42,983 bases of DNA from Chitinophagales bacterium (GCA_013299105.1 JAAFJY010000043.1:1-42983), one strand, 5' to 3'; shown: positions 16,672 through 27,348, counted from the stretch's first letter. Notes: generated by a model from the sequence alone, not told the origin. Numbers and translations: made by a program.

Positions 16672-17196
16672 ATGCAAGGAATTGAAGGTATTTCGCAGCT
16701 CAATCGCCAAATGAAGGGTTTGTTGAGCAGCATTGAGGCCGAATTGTATGCACGGCCCCTTGACTTGTTCAGCGGTTCGACAATAGGGCAGCATTTTCGG
16801 CACATCCACGATTTTTTCCATGCCCTGGTGCGCGGCTTAAATGAAACCGCAGTGGATTATGCCCAACGCGACCGCGATCCACGCATTGAGTCGGATCCTA
16901 AATTTGCCATCCAGGTTTTTGAAAACGCCTTGGTGCGTTTGGGGCAATATGAGGAGCAGCAATCGATCTTGGTTAGAGCCGATTTTTCGACGAATGAGGA
17001 GCAATACCGCCCGGAGTACCCATCTTCCTTGGGCCGGGAGCTGACTTTTGTGCACGACCATGCAGTACATCACCTGGCCATGATCAAAATAGCCCTTCAG
17101 CAAGAGGCTCCACACCTTTTGGTGGATGGAAAATTGGGCGTCGCACCTTCTACTCTCAAATACCAAGCTGTAAAGGAACTGAAATCAAATTCTTGA
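16672..17196 (+). CDS. DinB/YfiT-like four-helix putative metalloprotein
   Basis: 174 residues, all helical, without signal peptide. The DinB-type metal site is visible: His44/His46 in QHFRHIHDFFHAL and the pair His130/His134 in VHDHAVHHLAMIK. Members include thiol-dependent S-transferases and damage-inducible proteins, but many are uncharacterised. It lies between the Gfo/Idh gene and prmA on the same strand, with its own candidate promoter element upstream, so it need not belong to the sugar cluster. Role unknown. Confidence 0.8.
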   Translation: MQGIEGISQLNRQMKGLLSSIEAELYARPLDLFSGSTIGQHFRHIHDFFHALVRGLNETAVDYAQRDRDPRIESDPKFAIQVFENALVRLGQYEEQQSILVRADFSTNEEQYRPEYPSSLGRELTFVHDHAVHHLAMIKIALQQEAPHLLVDGKLGVAPSTLKYQAVKELKSNS

Positions 17197-17210
17197 TCAT
17201 TGGCTGCCCG

Positions 17211-17247
17211 TCTCTTCAACTCTTCAACTTTTCAACCCTTCAAGTAA
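17211..17247. repeat. Octamer-period array, copy R4 (single arm)
   Basis: Four units TTCAACTC, TTCAACTT, TTCAACCC, TTCAAGTA lie directly before the prmA start. No matching inverted arm follows, so this copy is half of the R1/R2 structure. Confidence 0.6.
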
Positions 17248-17250
17248 TTG

Positions 17251-18090
17251 ATGAATTACCTAAAATATATTTTCCAAGCGGAGCCCGATTTACAAGAAAT
17301 CCTGATGGCCTTATTGGCCGATTGGCCTTTCGATACTTTTGAAGAAAGCCCAGCTGCACTTCATGCTTTTGTGCCTCAAAAAGACCATAGTGAAGATTTG
17401 CAAGTGGGAGTCCAGGAATTAGCAGCGCAATTTGAGGTGACTTATCGGGTCGAGGAAATCCCTTATCAAAACTGGAATGCAGTTTGGGAATCCAATTTTC
17501 AACCCATTCGCATCGACGATTTTTGTGCAATCAGGGCAGATTTTCACCCCGTGCAAAAGGGTGTCAAATATGAGCTGCTCATCAATCCTCGCATGGCTTT
17601 TGGTACTGGCCATCACGCTACTACCTACATGATGATGCAACTGATGTCGGCCCTTAATTTTAGTGGGAGCAAAGTGTTTGATTTTGGTTGTGGATCAGGA
17701 ATCTTGGCCATTTTAGCAGCTCAAATGGGGGCAGTGGAAGTCCAAGCTGTTGATATTGAGGAGCCTTCTTATGAGAATACCATCGACAACGCTCGCTTGA
17801 ATGGCGTTGAAAACCAAGTTCAGACTTTCCTGGGCGATCTGAGTGTCATCACAGCGCAAGGTTTTGATATAATCTTGGCTAATATTCATCGCAGCGTAAT
17901 TTTAGCGGCACTCCCTGCGTTACATCAGAAATTAAATAATCGCGGCACATTGCTCATTTCCGGCATTCTTCTTGCTGACCGCGACCTCGTTTTGACAGCT
18001 GCCAATGAAAATGGCTTTAGCACTCAAGAAGTCTTGCAAAAAGGAGATTGGATTGCTGCAAAATTGTTGAAAGAGGTTCCTGGTGCCTGA
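17251..18090 (+). CDS. prmA: Ribosomal protein L11 methyltransferase PrmA
   Basis: 279 residues from the ATG at 17251; a TTG one codon earlier is less likely. The N-terminal substrate-binding part (about 1-95) is followed by NPRMAFGTGHHATT near 110-123 and the SAM-binding motif FDFGCGSGILAI near 142-153. ILANIHRSVI corresponds to the N-I/P motif of the family. PrmA trimethylates several amino groups of ribosomal protein L11. The octamer array R4 occupies its leader; the gene for the giant exported protein follows 42 bp downstream and may be co-transcribed. Confidence 0.95.
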   Translation: MNYLKYIFQAEPDLQEILMALLADWPFDTFEESPAALHAFVPQKDHSEDLQVGVQELAAQFEVTYRVEEIPYQNWNAVWESNFQPIRIDDFCAIRADFHPVQKGVKYELLINPRMAFGTGHHATTYMMMQLMSALNFSGSKVFDFGCGSGILAILAAQMGAVEVQAVDIEEPSYENTIDNARLNGVENQVQTFLGDLSVITAQGFDIILANIHRSVILAALPALHQKLNNRGTLLISGILLADRDLVLTAANENGFSTQEVLQKGDWIAAKLLKEVPGA

Positions 18091-18132
18091 TCCAGACAGC
18101 AAGATCATGGCGGATGAAAAACAACCAAGTCC

Positions 18133-21100
18133 ATGCAATTTTTTGTTCGCCTGACGGTAGTGTTGTTGGTTTTCACCACTTCCCAACTCTTTGCACAAAG
18201 CCCAAGACCAGCCAATTTCGCAAAAGAAACCCCTGAGTTTCTCTCGCAGATGAATGTCTTCCTTTCTGCTTCCAAAAGTGATGTTTTGGATAAAACTTTC
18301 AAGGAGTTTGAAGGCATTTTTCGCACCAACTTTACTACCATCGAAGTAGAAAGGGTCATCACTACCTGCAACTCCATGCTTGGCCGCCGCTTGAACCCCA
18401 ATCCTCATTTCCAGGCCTATTTGAATACGCTCTTGGCCTTCAAAATGACTGCTCCTGACGAAAAAAGCTTTGCGGAATGGCATGTTGTCGTCGATTCTTT
18501 GCTTGCCCCCGGTGTACACCAGGTTCAGCAGTTTACAGATTTTATGAATTTTTCAAAGGGGTATTTTTCCAACAAAATGCTAGCAACGGGCGATGCTGGA
18601 GCTACCAGTTGGCAAACGGTTTCTACTAAAATCCATTTGCGCTATAAAAACAAGCAGCCTTACGTGCACATGGAAGAGGGCAACCTGATTGCACGCCGCA
18701 AGGACGATTCTTTGCGCATAAGCAACACCACAGGCACTTATTATCCCTTGAAATTTGAATGGGTTGGCAAAGGAGGACAAGTAAGTTGGAAACGCATTGG
18801 CATGGACTCCACGGTGTTAACCGAGTTGGGCAACTACAAGCTCGATACCCGCATGGGCATTTACACCACCGACCAAGCTTTCCTGACCTTTCCAGCCATG
18901 TTTGGCAATCAACGCATTCCTGGTAAGTTCAGTGATAAAATCTCGTCCGATAGCAAGAGCGCCTTTCCTAAATTTACGTCTGATAACAAAGACCTGGAAA
19001 TCAAGAATTTCGCCGAAGGTGTGCGTTTTCGAGGAGGGTTCAATCTGGAAGGAACCACGATCTATGGCGAAGGTTCGGAAAACAAAAAAGCGGTAATTGA
19101 AATTTTGGACCGCAACAAAAACCGTGTGTTCAAAGGCACTGCTAAACGTTTTTCTATCCGGCGCAACCAGCAGATTGCTGGAGAAGGGGTCGAGTCGGTT
19201 TTTTACTACAAGAAAGACTCCATTTTTCACCCTTCAGCCAATTTTCGCTATACTTTATCGGATAAAATATTGCAACTCTACCGTGGTGATCGCGGCAGCG
19301 ACAAGTATCCTTTTTTTAGTTCAAACCACCAAATGAACTTTGATGCCACCAACGTGAAAGCTTTTTTGGCCAAAGACTCGGTGGTGATTGGCGAAAGAGC
19401 AGCTTCTTTTTCGAGCAAAGAGCCGATGAAGTTTGAGTCTTTGCAGTTTTTTTCAAAGCGCGAATTCGAAAGCCTGCAAAGCATCGCTACCTACAACCCT
19501 CTCATCCGCCTCAAATTACTCTCTGACGAATTGGGCGGCACCCATGAGGTGGAAGCAGAAGATTTTGCCCGTAAGTTGAATTCCACCTTCAATTCCGATA
19601 ACATCACTTCGCTTTTGTTCGACCTCACTGGTCAAGGTTTCATCCGCTACAACATGGACACCAAGATGATCACTATCCTCGACAAGGTGTACCATTATGT
19701 CAATGCTTCGGTGGGGCGCACCGATTACGATCAATTGCGGATTTTGTCAAAAATCGATAGTGCCAACGCCGTTTTGGACCTTAAAAACAACAATATTTTG
19801 ATCCGAGGGGTGAACTTCCTGGAATTGAGCCGCCGCCAACAGGTCGGAATTGACCCAGACAGCAGCCGCTTGACCCTCAGCCAAAACCGCAACATCAAAG
19901 CCAGTGGTACCCTCAAAGCAGGTTTTTCGGAACTCCGCAGCAACAAACTGCTCTTTGATTATGGCAAGTTTTCGGTAGCTTCTGATAGCATCAAGTATTG
20001 GCGTTTGTTCGTACCCGACAAGCGCCCCAGTGAGAACAAAGGCCAAGAACTGAATCCTTATGGCCTCACTTCTGACATCGAGAAGTTCAAGGCAACCCTG
20101 ATCATCGACGCGGAAGGCAACAAAAGTGGCAAGGATGAAGTAGCAATTTTCCCTTCGCTCAACAGCCAATCGCCCAGTTATGTGTACTACGATCGCAAGT
20201 TCAACAAGTTTGTAAAAGACACTGTGTACAAGCGCGATTCTTTCTTTTTTGAGTTGAAGCCCTTCAATTTCAACCGCTTGGACGACTACATCAAATCTGA
20301 CATCGTGTTCAAAGGCAAGATGGTTTCGGCCCAGGTTTTCCCTGATTTCGAGGAACAAATCAGTGTAATGGACGACTATTCGCTGGGATTCAAGCATAAA
20401 ACTCCTGAGAAAGGTTACCCGGTGTACAAAGTCAAAGGCCGATTTTTAGGAGAAATCAACCTCAGCAACGAGGGATTCCAAGGCAAAGGTAACATTCAAT
20501 ACCTGGGGGCTGTCCTTGCATCAGAAGACATCATGTTCAAGCCCAAGCAAATGCTGGCCAGTGCCAAGGAATTTGACCTGGCCGAAAAACGCAGCAAAGG
20601 CGAAGAAGTACCTCAAGCTCACGGCGAATTGGTAAAACTCGATTGGCGTCCTTATCGCGACAGCATGTACATCCGCTCCGAAAAAGAAGCCTTCAAGCTT
20701 TTCAAATCGGGCGACCATAACTTGGCGGGCGTTCTGACCCTTACGCCTGGTGGCCTCAAGGGCAATGGGGTACTCGATTGGCCTGCGGCAAGCATGAAGT
20801 CGAAGCAATTCAATTTTGGTGCCAATTCACTCAAAGCCGATACCACCAGCCTCAACATCAAAGCCGAAGAAGCAGGGGCCATTGCCATCCAGTCGGATCG
20901 ATTGAAGGGCGATGTGGATTTTGACCAACAAATCGGTCGATTCAAGTCTATCGACGAATTCCTGACCACTAAAATGCCGTTTAACCAGTATGAAACCTCA
21001 ATGAATGAGTTCATTTGGGAAATGAACAATACAGTGGTCAATTTCAAGGCTGATGAAAGCAAAATGGGGGTTTTTACTTCCTTGCACCCCGATCAGGATT

Positions 21101-22671
21101 CACTGCGATTCAACGGCAAAAAGGCCTCCTACGACCTGAAAACCTACTTGCTGACGGTCAAAGAAGTACCCCATATCAAAGCGGCAGATGCCATGATCAT
21201 ACCAGACAGCGGTGTCGTATTGGTGCGCCCCAAAGCGGTGATCGACACCTTGAAAAATGCGGTGATCATTTGTGATACCCTCAATAAAAACCACAAAATC
21301 AACCGCGCAACTGTGAGCATTTTAGGCAAAAAAGAGTACCGAGCCACTGGTTTTTATGAATACAATGTAGCCGATAAAAAACAGGAAATCGAGTTTGAAA
21401 ACATCCTGGGCACCAGAATAGGCAAGGGCCAGCGCAGTGAAAAACGCAGTGCAACCCGCGCTGAAGGGTTGATCGAAGAAACCGATTCTTTTATGATCGA
21501 CCACAAGACCTCTTATTATGGCAAAATCAAACTTTTCTCAGAGTCAGTAAACCTGACTTTCGAGGGCTTTGCCAAACTCAATGCGGACAAGTTGCCCCAG
21601 CAAAACTGGTTCACCATCCGAAGTTCGGGGGATAAAAAAGACCTGACGATCCGCTATGATTCGCCCAAAAATATCGAGGCAATTCCATTGGAAACGGGTT
21701 TTTACCTCAGCAAAGAAGTCAATTTTGTCTATCCCTCTGTGATGATGCCCTTGATGTTCCGCAAAGACCGGGCCATTTTACCCACCAAAGGCATTCTGAA
21801 ATACGACAAAGCCAAAGACCAGTTCCTGTTTGGGGACTCTTTGAAATTGGTAGGTAAATCTTATGAAGGCAACAAGTTGATTTTCCACAACAAAGACGCC
21901 AAAGTGGAAGGCGAGGGCAAACTAGGCCTTTGCACCGCTTTGAAAGTCATCAAACTCGATGCAGCGGGCACCATTGTTGGTAAATTCGAAAACATACCCG
22001 ACAGTTTATTGGGCAAAACGCCACCTCCACCTGTCGACATTGACGTGATGGCTGGCGTGTTGCTGCGGATGCCCGACAAGCTGATGAAAATTGTGCAAAA
22101 TGAGATGGAATCATCCAGCTCTACGGCGAAGGACATTGCCTATCTCACTGATCTTGAGTACTACCGCAGGCGCTTTTTTCCACTTTTGCCCGACGACAGC
22201 GATGTAGAAAAGTCGATGGTGGAATTCCAGAACGGCGTTTTGGATTTGCCCAAGAAATTCAATCCTTACACTTTCTTGTTCACCGGTTTGAAAATGCGCT
22301 GGGACATGGATTACCAATCTTTTGTGAGCACCAAGGAGCAAGTGGGGCTGATCTCGATGAATGGCGGTAACATGGTCGGCAAAGAACTGACCACCCACAT
22401 CGAGTTCAAAATGCCGGGCAACGACGATGACCGGGTGTACATTTATCTCAAGTTGCCCAACGACATCTACTACTACTTCGGCTACAAAGCGGGCATCATG
22501 GAAATCAACTCCAACGACAACCGCTTCATGGACGAAGCCGCCAAAATGAAAAAAACCGAACTGTTTATCAAAGGTGAAGACGGCGAAGTGGCTGAAATCC
22601 AGGTAGTAGAAGCCAACCGTGCCCAGGCTTTTGTGCAAAGGATAAAAGCCGCTGGAAAGGGAGGGAAGTAA
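18133..22671 (+). CDS. Giant exported protein of unknown function (1512 residues)
   Basis: Signal peptide at 1-22 (TSQLFAQ), then about 1490 residues with no domain I recognise, no transmembrane segment after the signal and no T9SS tail. A mixed helical N-terminal part (about 25-200) is followed by long beta-rich stretches in which phrases such as KASYDLKTYLLTVKEVPHIK, AADAMIIPDSG and FKGKMVSAQVFPDFEEQ recur in style, with many LxNxxL/xGxG turns. This resembles OstA/LptA-like or beta-solenoid proteins, but that is only an impression. It could be a periplasmic scaffold or lipid-handling protein. It follows prmA closely and ends with its own strong terminator. Confidence 0.8.
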   Translation: MQFFVRLTVVLLVFTTSQLFAQSPRPANFAKETPEFLSQMNVFLSASKSDVLDKTFKEFEGIFRTNFTTIEVERVITTCNSMLGRRLNPNPHFQAYLNTLLAFKMTAPDEKSFAEWHVVVDSLLAPGVHQVQQFTDFMNFSKGYFSNKMLATGDAGATSWQTVSTKIHLRYKNKQPYVHMEEGNLIARRKDDSLRISNTTGTYYPLKFEWVGKGGQVSWKRIGMDSTVLTELGNYKLDTRMGIYTTDQAFLTFPAMFGNQRIPGKFSDKISSDSKSAFPKFTSDNKDLEIKNFAEGVRFRGGFNLEGTTIYGEGSENKKAVIEILDRNKNRVFKGTAKRFSIRRNQQIAGEGVESVFYYKKDSIFHPSANFRYTLSDKILQLYRGDRGSDKYPFFSSNHQMNFDATNVKAFLAKDSVVIGERAASFSSKEPMKFESLQFFSKREFESLQSIATYNPLIRLKLLSDELGGTHEVEAEDFARKLNSTFNSDNITSLLFDLTGQGFIRYNMDTKMITILDKVYHYVNASVGRTDYDQLRILSKIDSANAVLDLKNNNILIRGVNFLELSRRQQVGIDPDSSRLTLSQNRNIKASGTLKAGFSELRSNKLLFDYGKFSVASDSIKYWRLFVPDKRPSENKGQELNPYGLTSDIEKFKATLIIDAEGNKSGKDEVAIFPSLNSQSPSYVYYDRKFNKFVKDTVYKRDSFFFELKPFNFNRLDDYIKSDIVFKGKMVSAQVFPDFEEQISVMDDYSLGFKHKTPEKGYPVYKVKGRFLGEINLSNEGFQGKGNIQYLGAVLASEDIMFKPKQMLASAKEFDLAEKRSKGEEVPQAHGELVKLDWRPYRDSMYIRSEKEAFKLFKSGDHNLAGVLTLTPGGLKGNGVLDWPAASMKSKQFNFGANSLKADTTSLNIKAEEAGAIAIQSDRLKGDVDFDQQIGRFKSIDEFLTTKMPFNQYETSMNEFIWEMNNTVVNFKADESKMGVFTSLHPDQDSLRFNGKKASYDLKTYLLTVKEVPHIKAADAMIIPDSGVVLVRPKAVIDTLKNAVIICDTLNKNHKINRATVSILGKKEYRATGFYEYNVADKKQEIEFENILGTRIGKGQRSEKRSATRAEGLIEETDSFMIDHKTSYYGKIKLFSESVNLTFEGFAKLNADKLPQQNWFTIRSSGDKKDLTIRYDSPKNIEAIPLETGFYLSKEVNFVYPSVMMPLMFRKDRAILPTKGILKYDKAKDQFLFGDSLKLVGKSYEGNKLIFHNKDAKVEGEGKLGLCTALKVIKLDAAGTIVGKFENIPDSLLGKTPPPPVDIDVMAGVLLRMPDKLMKIVQNEMESSSSTAKDIAYLTDLEYYRRRFFPLLPDDSDVEKSMVEFQNGVLDLPKKFNPYTFLFTGLKMRWDMDYQSFVSTKEQVGLISMNGGNMVGKELTTHIEFKMPGNDDDRVYIYLKLPNDIYYYFGYKAGIMEINSNDNRFMDEAAKMKKTELFIKGEDGEVAEIQVVEANRAQAFVQRIKAAGKGGK

Positions 22672-22677
22672 AAGTTG

Positions 22678-22718
22678 AAAAAACGCTTGGGGTACGGTTA
22701 GAGCCTCAAGCGTTTTTT
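22678..22718 (+). terminator. Strong rho-independent terminator after the giant protein gene
   Basis: A 15-bp stem (AAAAAACGCTTGGGG / CCTCAAGCGTTTTTT, one G-U pair) with an 11-nt loop ends in six T. It begins 7 bp after the stop codon. The symmetric A and T runs would let it work on both strands. Confidence 0.9.
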
Positions 22719-22915
22719 GTCCTGCTTAAAACCCGCTCCGTCCTTTTCTTGTCAACTTATGTCCGGGACGAGAAAATAATACACGATTTTCTTGACTTAT
22801 TGCCCCAAATTGCGTCATATTGTTGATGCAAATTTGAATTTCGCTAAACTTCAAGTGAACCAGTAATATTTGTCTGCTTTTCAAGATCTATTTTACTAGC
22901 AAACCTGTTGATTTA

Positions 22916-22974
22916 AGAGTGCGTTTAAATATTGGGTGCTTTTTATGGCAAGCTAAAAATTTTAAACATGCTCT
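22916..22974 (-). mobile_element. MITE-like element family 2, copy 2 (59 bp, short form)
   Basis: Termini AGAGTGCGTTTAAA and, inverted, AGAGCATGTTTAAA. Internal TATTGGG ... GGCAAGC ... AAAAATTTT aligns along its length with copy 3 at 39399-39455, and its reverse complement aligns with the first 45 bp of copy 1. It ends 23 bp before the start of the small membrane protein gene. The rest of the 326-bp gap shows only the terminator. Confidence 0.7.
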
Positions 22975-22997
22975 ACAGGTCTTCATAATTCCAGAAC

Positions 22998-24868
<1,871 letters not shown>

Positions 24869-24894
24869 AATTTTTCCTCAGTGGTCATTTTTGA

Positions 24895-24926
24895 TTTGTA
24901 AAATAGCTTTTTTACCTGTATATTTG
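24895..24926 (+). promoter_or_regulatory. Promoter of the toxin-antitoxin operon (Bacteroidota -33/-7 type)
   Basis: -33 element TTTG at 24895-24898, 20-bp spacer, -7 element TATATTTG at 24919-24926. This is a full match to TTTG-N19-21-TAnnTTTG. The ATG of the antitoxin follows 20 bp later, so the leader is short. Confidence 0.75.
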
Positions 24927-24946
24927 GTGTAAGATAAACCATAAAT

Positions 24947-25195
24947 ATGAGCAGCACGATCATCGAAGAAGTAGCAAAACTATCTAAACTCGAAAAAATC
25001 GAGTTGGCCAAGTATTTGCTTGATGAAGTAGCAAAATACGAATTTGAAGACGATTTTGAACTCAGCGAGGAGCAAAAAGAGGAATTGGATCAGCGATGGG
25101 AAGAAATCGAAAATGGCACCACTGAACTTGCTACTGTAGAAGAAATTAGCAAAAAACTCAAAGAAAAGTATGGCATCGTTGTTTCGTTTCCATAA
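24947..25195 (+). CDS. Antitoxin of an addiction module (PF09720-like)
   Basis: 82 residues, strongly acidic and helical: LSKLEKIELAKYLLDEVAKY, then ELSEEQKEELDQRWEEIENG, ending in a short LKEKYG segment. The pattern (xxLsxxEKxxLaxxLL ... Lxxew..Rlxexe.G) is typical of the putative addiction module component family, which neutralises RelE/ParE toxins. It overlaps the toxin gene by 26 bp in another frame, so the two are translationally coupled. The promoter directly upstream is consensus. The protein probably binds the toxin and the operator. Confidence 0.87.
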   Translation: MSSTIIEEVAKLSKLEKIELAKYLLDEVAKYEFEDDFELSEEQKEELDQRWEEIENGTTELATVEEISKKLKEKYGIVVSFP

Positions 25196-25466
25196 GGAGG
25201 CCCAGAAAGAGTTTTTTGAAGCAGTTCAATGGTATGAGGAGATAAGCTCGCATAAAGGTCAAGATTTCAGTGATGAATTTTTTAGTGTGCTCCGAAGAAT
25301 ATCTGCGAATCCTGAAACCTACCGTAAGGTCACAGGTGAATATAGACGTATTCCATTTGAAAGATTCCCTTATTATGTCATTTACAAGAATAGACGAAAG
25401 ACAATTTACATCGTAGCTGTTTTTCATAGCAAACGCATTGATTCGTGGAAAAAAAGAGTGAATTAA
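25170..25466 (+). CDS. RelE/ParE-family toxin
   Basis: 98 residues. The ParE/RelE superfamily fold is recognisable: FHKEAQKEFFEAVQWYEE (helix pair), then SVLRRISANPETYRKV, then RRIPFERFPYYVIYKNRRKT and YIVAVFHSKRIDSW in the C-terminal beta sheet. The family includes mRNA interferases and gyrase poisons; which one this is cannot be decided from sequence. The conserved basic residues (Arg in YRRIPFERFPYYVIY and the HSKR segment) are present, so the toxin appears intact. The duplicated metY end starts just after its stop. Confidence 0.88.
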   Translation: MASLFRFHKEAQKEFFEAVQWYEEISSHKGQDFSDEFFSVLRRISANPETYRKVTGEYRRIPFERFPYYVIYKNRRKTIYIVAVFHSKRIDSWKKRVN

Positions 25467-25468
25467 GG

Positions 25469-25585
25469 ATGGAAAAAGCATTGAATTTAAGGAGTATAGC
25501 ATCATTAGTGATTGAACTCATTGACGACATCAAAGCTGATTTCGAGCAAATTTTTGCCAAAGTTGCTGGTAATTTGACTGCTTAA
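25469..25585 (+). pseudogene. Duplicated 3' end of metY (38 codons)
   Basis: An ATG two bases after the toxin stop opens a 38-codon frame ending [21 protein letters not shown]. metY ends [21 protein letters not shown] in the same frame. The first 15 codons are only weakly similar to metY, so this is a fragment with decayed or replaced upstream sequence. It uses more A/T at synonymous positions than the intact copy. The metY stop and terminator are also duplicated. Confidence 0.85.
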
Positions 25586-25660
25586 GATTAGCTTGAAAAT
25601 GATAAAAAAGGCAGCGGCTCGGTTTGGGCTGCTGCTTTTTGCGTTTTGGGGAGGGAGACT
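25511..25660 (+). repeat. Direct repeat, right copy: metY 3' end plus terminator
   Basis: Ungapped match to 24719-24868. Its last base is the first base of the stop codon (TGA on the minus strand) of the neighbouring lipoprotein gene, so the duplication boundary coincides with that gene's end. Confidence 0.9.
25611..25640 (+). terminator. Terminator of the toxin-antitoxin unit (duplicate of metY terminator)
   Basis: Same stem, loop and T run as 24819-24848. It lies 145 bp after the toxin stop and 20 bp before the convergent lipoprotein stop. Confidence 0.87.
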
Positions 25661-26579
25661 CAGCACCCAATCGTCAAGCACTGTCCAAAGAAATAGAGCA
25701 ATTCACCTTGTGCAGCTTTAGAGGAAAGAAAAACATTTAGGTCAAACATGTTGTAATGGTTCGACAGGTCTACTAGCAAATCAATTTTTCCATCTTGATC
25801 TAGGTCCCCAATCCAATGTATCATGACTTGGCGATCGTCAAACTGAGAAATGTTGCAGAGCATTTGGGTTGTCTTCTTTGCATTCTCATCAATGACTTCG
25901 ATGAAAAGGCGATAATCTTTCGTTGGGAACCAATGCTTGTTGACCTCTTGTTTTTCCCCCGTCGCGTATAATCGATACTTGATTTGGTTATAGTAAAAAG
26001 ATATCTCTTCACCTGGTAAAATGCTAAATTCAGTTGGTTTTTTCCCTTGTAGCTCTTCTTTGGTCAAGTTCTTGGCATAAATGAGGTGCTTGATTTCAGG
26101 CTTGATGTAACTTATTGGTCCTTCTTTAAGCTTTATTTTTGACAGCAGCAACCAGCTCTGATTTTTTCGGTCTGATTCAATCTCCCAGCCTGTTTTTTGC
26201 CCATCTTCTTCATCCAATATTTCGTCTTTGACCCGCAAAAACGTCAATTTGGTATGGGCTATATAAAAGCCTTCTTTTTCGTCATAAAACAAGCCCTGCC
26301 AACGCTGCATCGAAGCATTTGGCCATACCTCATCGCTATGAAATTGACCTTCAATCAGTACATTTTCTAAGTGTTTGTTTTCGGGGATGAAGCTATCGTC
26401 TTGATCGTCATCTAAGTCACTTTCCTGGGCTTTTGAGGCGCTGTATTGACAAGATTTTTTTCTGGACTTTCCTTGATTTGCCCTTGTTCAACAGCTTCAT
26501 CAAGCTTCGTTGCTTGTTTGTGTTCGCAAGCGCAAAAGCAGAGTGCACAAAATAAGAGAACTTTAATTTTTTTCATCAT
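25660..26579 (-). pseudogene. Exported (lipo)protein gene with one frameshift in an A7 run
   Basis: From the ATG at 26579 the frame reads a signal peptide (MMKKIKVLLFCALCFCAC), then EHKQATKLDEAVEQGQIKES, and stops at a TAG soon after an A7 run (plus-strand T7, 26455-26461). In the -1 frame the same stretch continues without interruption (SCQYSASKAQESDLDDD...) into a 216-residue downstream frame that otherwise has no plausible start. One added A joins the two into about 306 residues. The C-terminal part carries DLDQDGKIDLLVD, an FG-GAP/Ca-binding-like repeat. Alternatives are a sequencing indel, real inactivation, or -1 slippage, since the zero-frame heptamer A-AAA-AAT is slippery. Function unknown. 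Confidence 0.72.
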
Positions 26580-26585
26580 GATTAA

Positions 26586-26798
26586 ACGTGAGTTCTGGGC
26601 AAAATCAAATATTCTTCAAGGACATATTGCAGGAAAAACTTGGGAATTCTTCAATTTTGAATTTCAATAATCCCAAACCGTGCAAACGATAACTCAAAAA
26701 TACGACAAATCTTACCAGCGAGCCCCATAAATCATATGTCGTATCTCGTATGTCGTCTATCGTATGTTTAAATAAACCAAACAACTCAGAACTCACGT
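26586..26798 (-). mobile_element. MITE-like element family 1, copy B (213 bp)
   Basis: Ends ACGTGAGTTCTGG (26586) and, inverted, ACGTGAGTTCTG (26798). In reverse complement it aligns with copy A over its length, including the 7-bp units (CATACGA, TAGACGA, CATACGA, GATACGA, CATATGA) and GGGGCTCGCTGG. No clear target duplication here. It fills the gap between two minus-strand genes: 12 bp after one stop and 6 bp before the other start codon. Confidence 0.82.
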
Positions 26799-26810
26799 TA
26801 GATCAAGAAC

Positions 26811-27242
26811 CTAATTCCCAACAGGAGCATTCATGGCCACCAAAATGCGCTTGAACTGTGGCTCGCGCTTGGACGCAGGATAAAGTACCAGGGTATCGGC
26901 TGAAATGTATTCTATTTGCGATACTTGGGGCTGGTCCGAGAGCCGCATCACCAGTTGGCGGCCATTGCGGCGTAGGGCCCAGTCGCCTGTTTTTTCGGTA
27001 CCATCCAGGTTGAATACAGCCGAGCCGTCGGGTTTGAAACTGACTTTGGCCATCTGCAGGCCATAAATCATCGACTCCATGTAGCTTCTTTGGGCGCGGT
27101 CATTTTGGGTCAAGACCAACTCGCGGCGCATGCTGTCAATGTCGTAGCGCCATTCGCCCACAATTTGCTGGCGAACCGCATTTTGCTGGCAAGCGGCCAA
27201 CAAAAAACACAAGGTCAAAAGGAGGGACAATTTTGCTTGCAT
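26811..27242 (-). CDS. Small lipoprotein, lipocalin-like
   Basis: 143 residues from the ATG at 27242. Signal peptide MQAKLSLLLTLCFLLAAC has a lipobox LAAC with the lipidated Cys18. The mature part is a small beta protein: VGEWRYDIDSMRR, KVSFKPDGSAVFNLDG, KTGDWALRRNGRQLVMR. This order (GEW, then a strand with F-x-x-DG, then G-x-W) is typical of lipocalin-like family proteins in Bacteroidota. Ligand unknown. It is followed on the same strand by MITE copy B and the frameshifted lipoprotein gene. Confidence 0.82.
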   Translation of the reverse strand: MQAKLSLLLTLCFLLAACQQNAVRQQIVGEWRYDIDSMRRELVLTQNDRAQRSYMESMIYGLQMAKVSFKPDGSAVFNLDGTEKTGDWALRRNGRQLVMRLSDQPQVSQIEYISADTLVLYPASKREPQFKRILVAMNAPVGN

Positions 27243-27348
27243 TTGTTCATGGTTTTTTGGGTGAAGAAGCAATGGAGCCGAATTAAGACTTCGAATTTTC
27301 AACAAGTCACACTAAATCAGTCAGATCTTGCCTTGAAATCTTACTTAC

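Noticed and set aside
13333-17247. Octamer arrays considered as CRISPR
   Set aside because: Unit is 8 nt with no unique spacers of constant length and no cas genes; units are inverted around a centre.
26586-26798. Target-site duplication for MITE copy B
   Set aside because: Flanks TGATTAA and TAGATCA do not match well enough; only copy A has a clear duplication.
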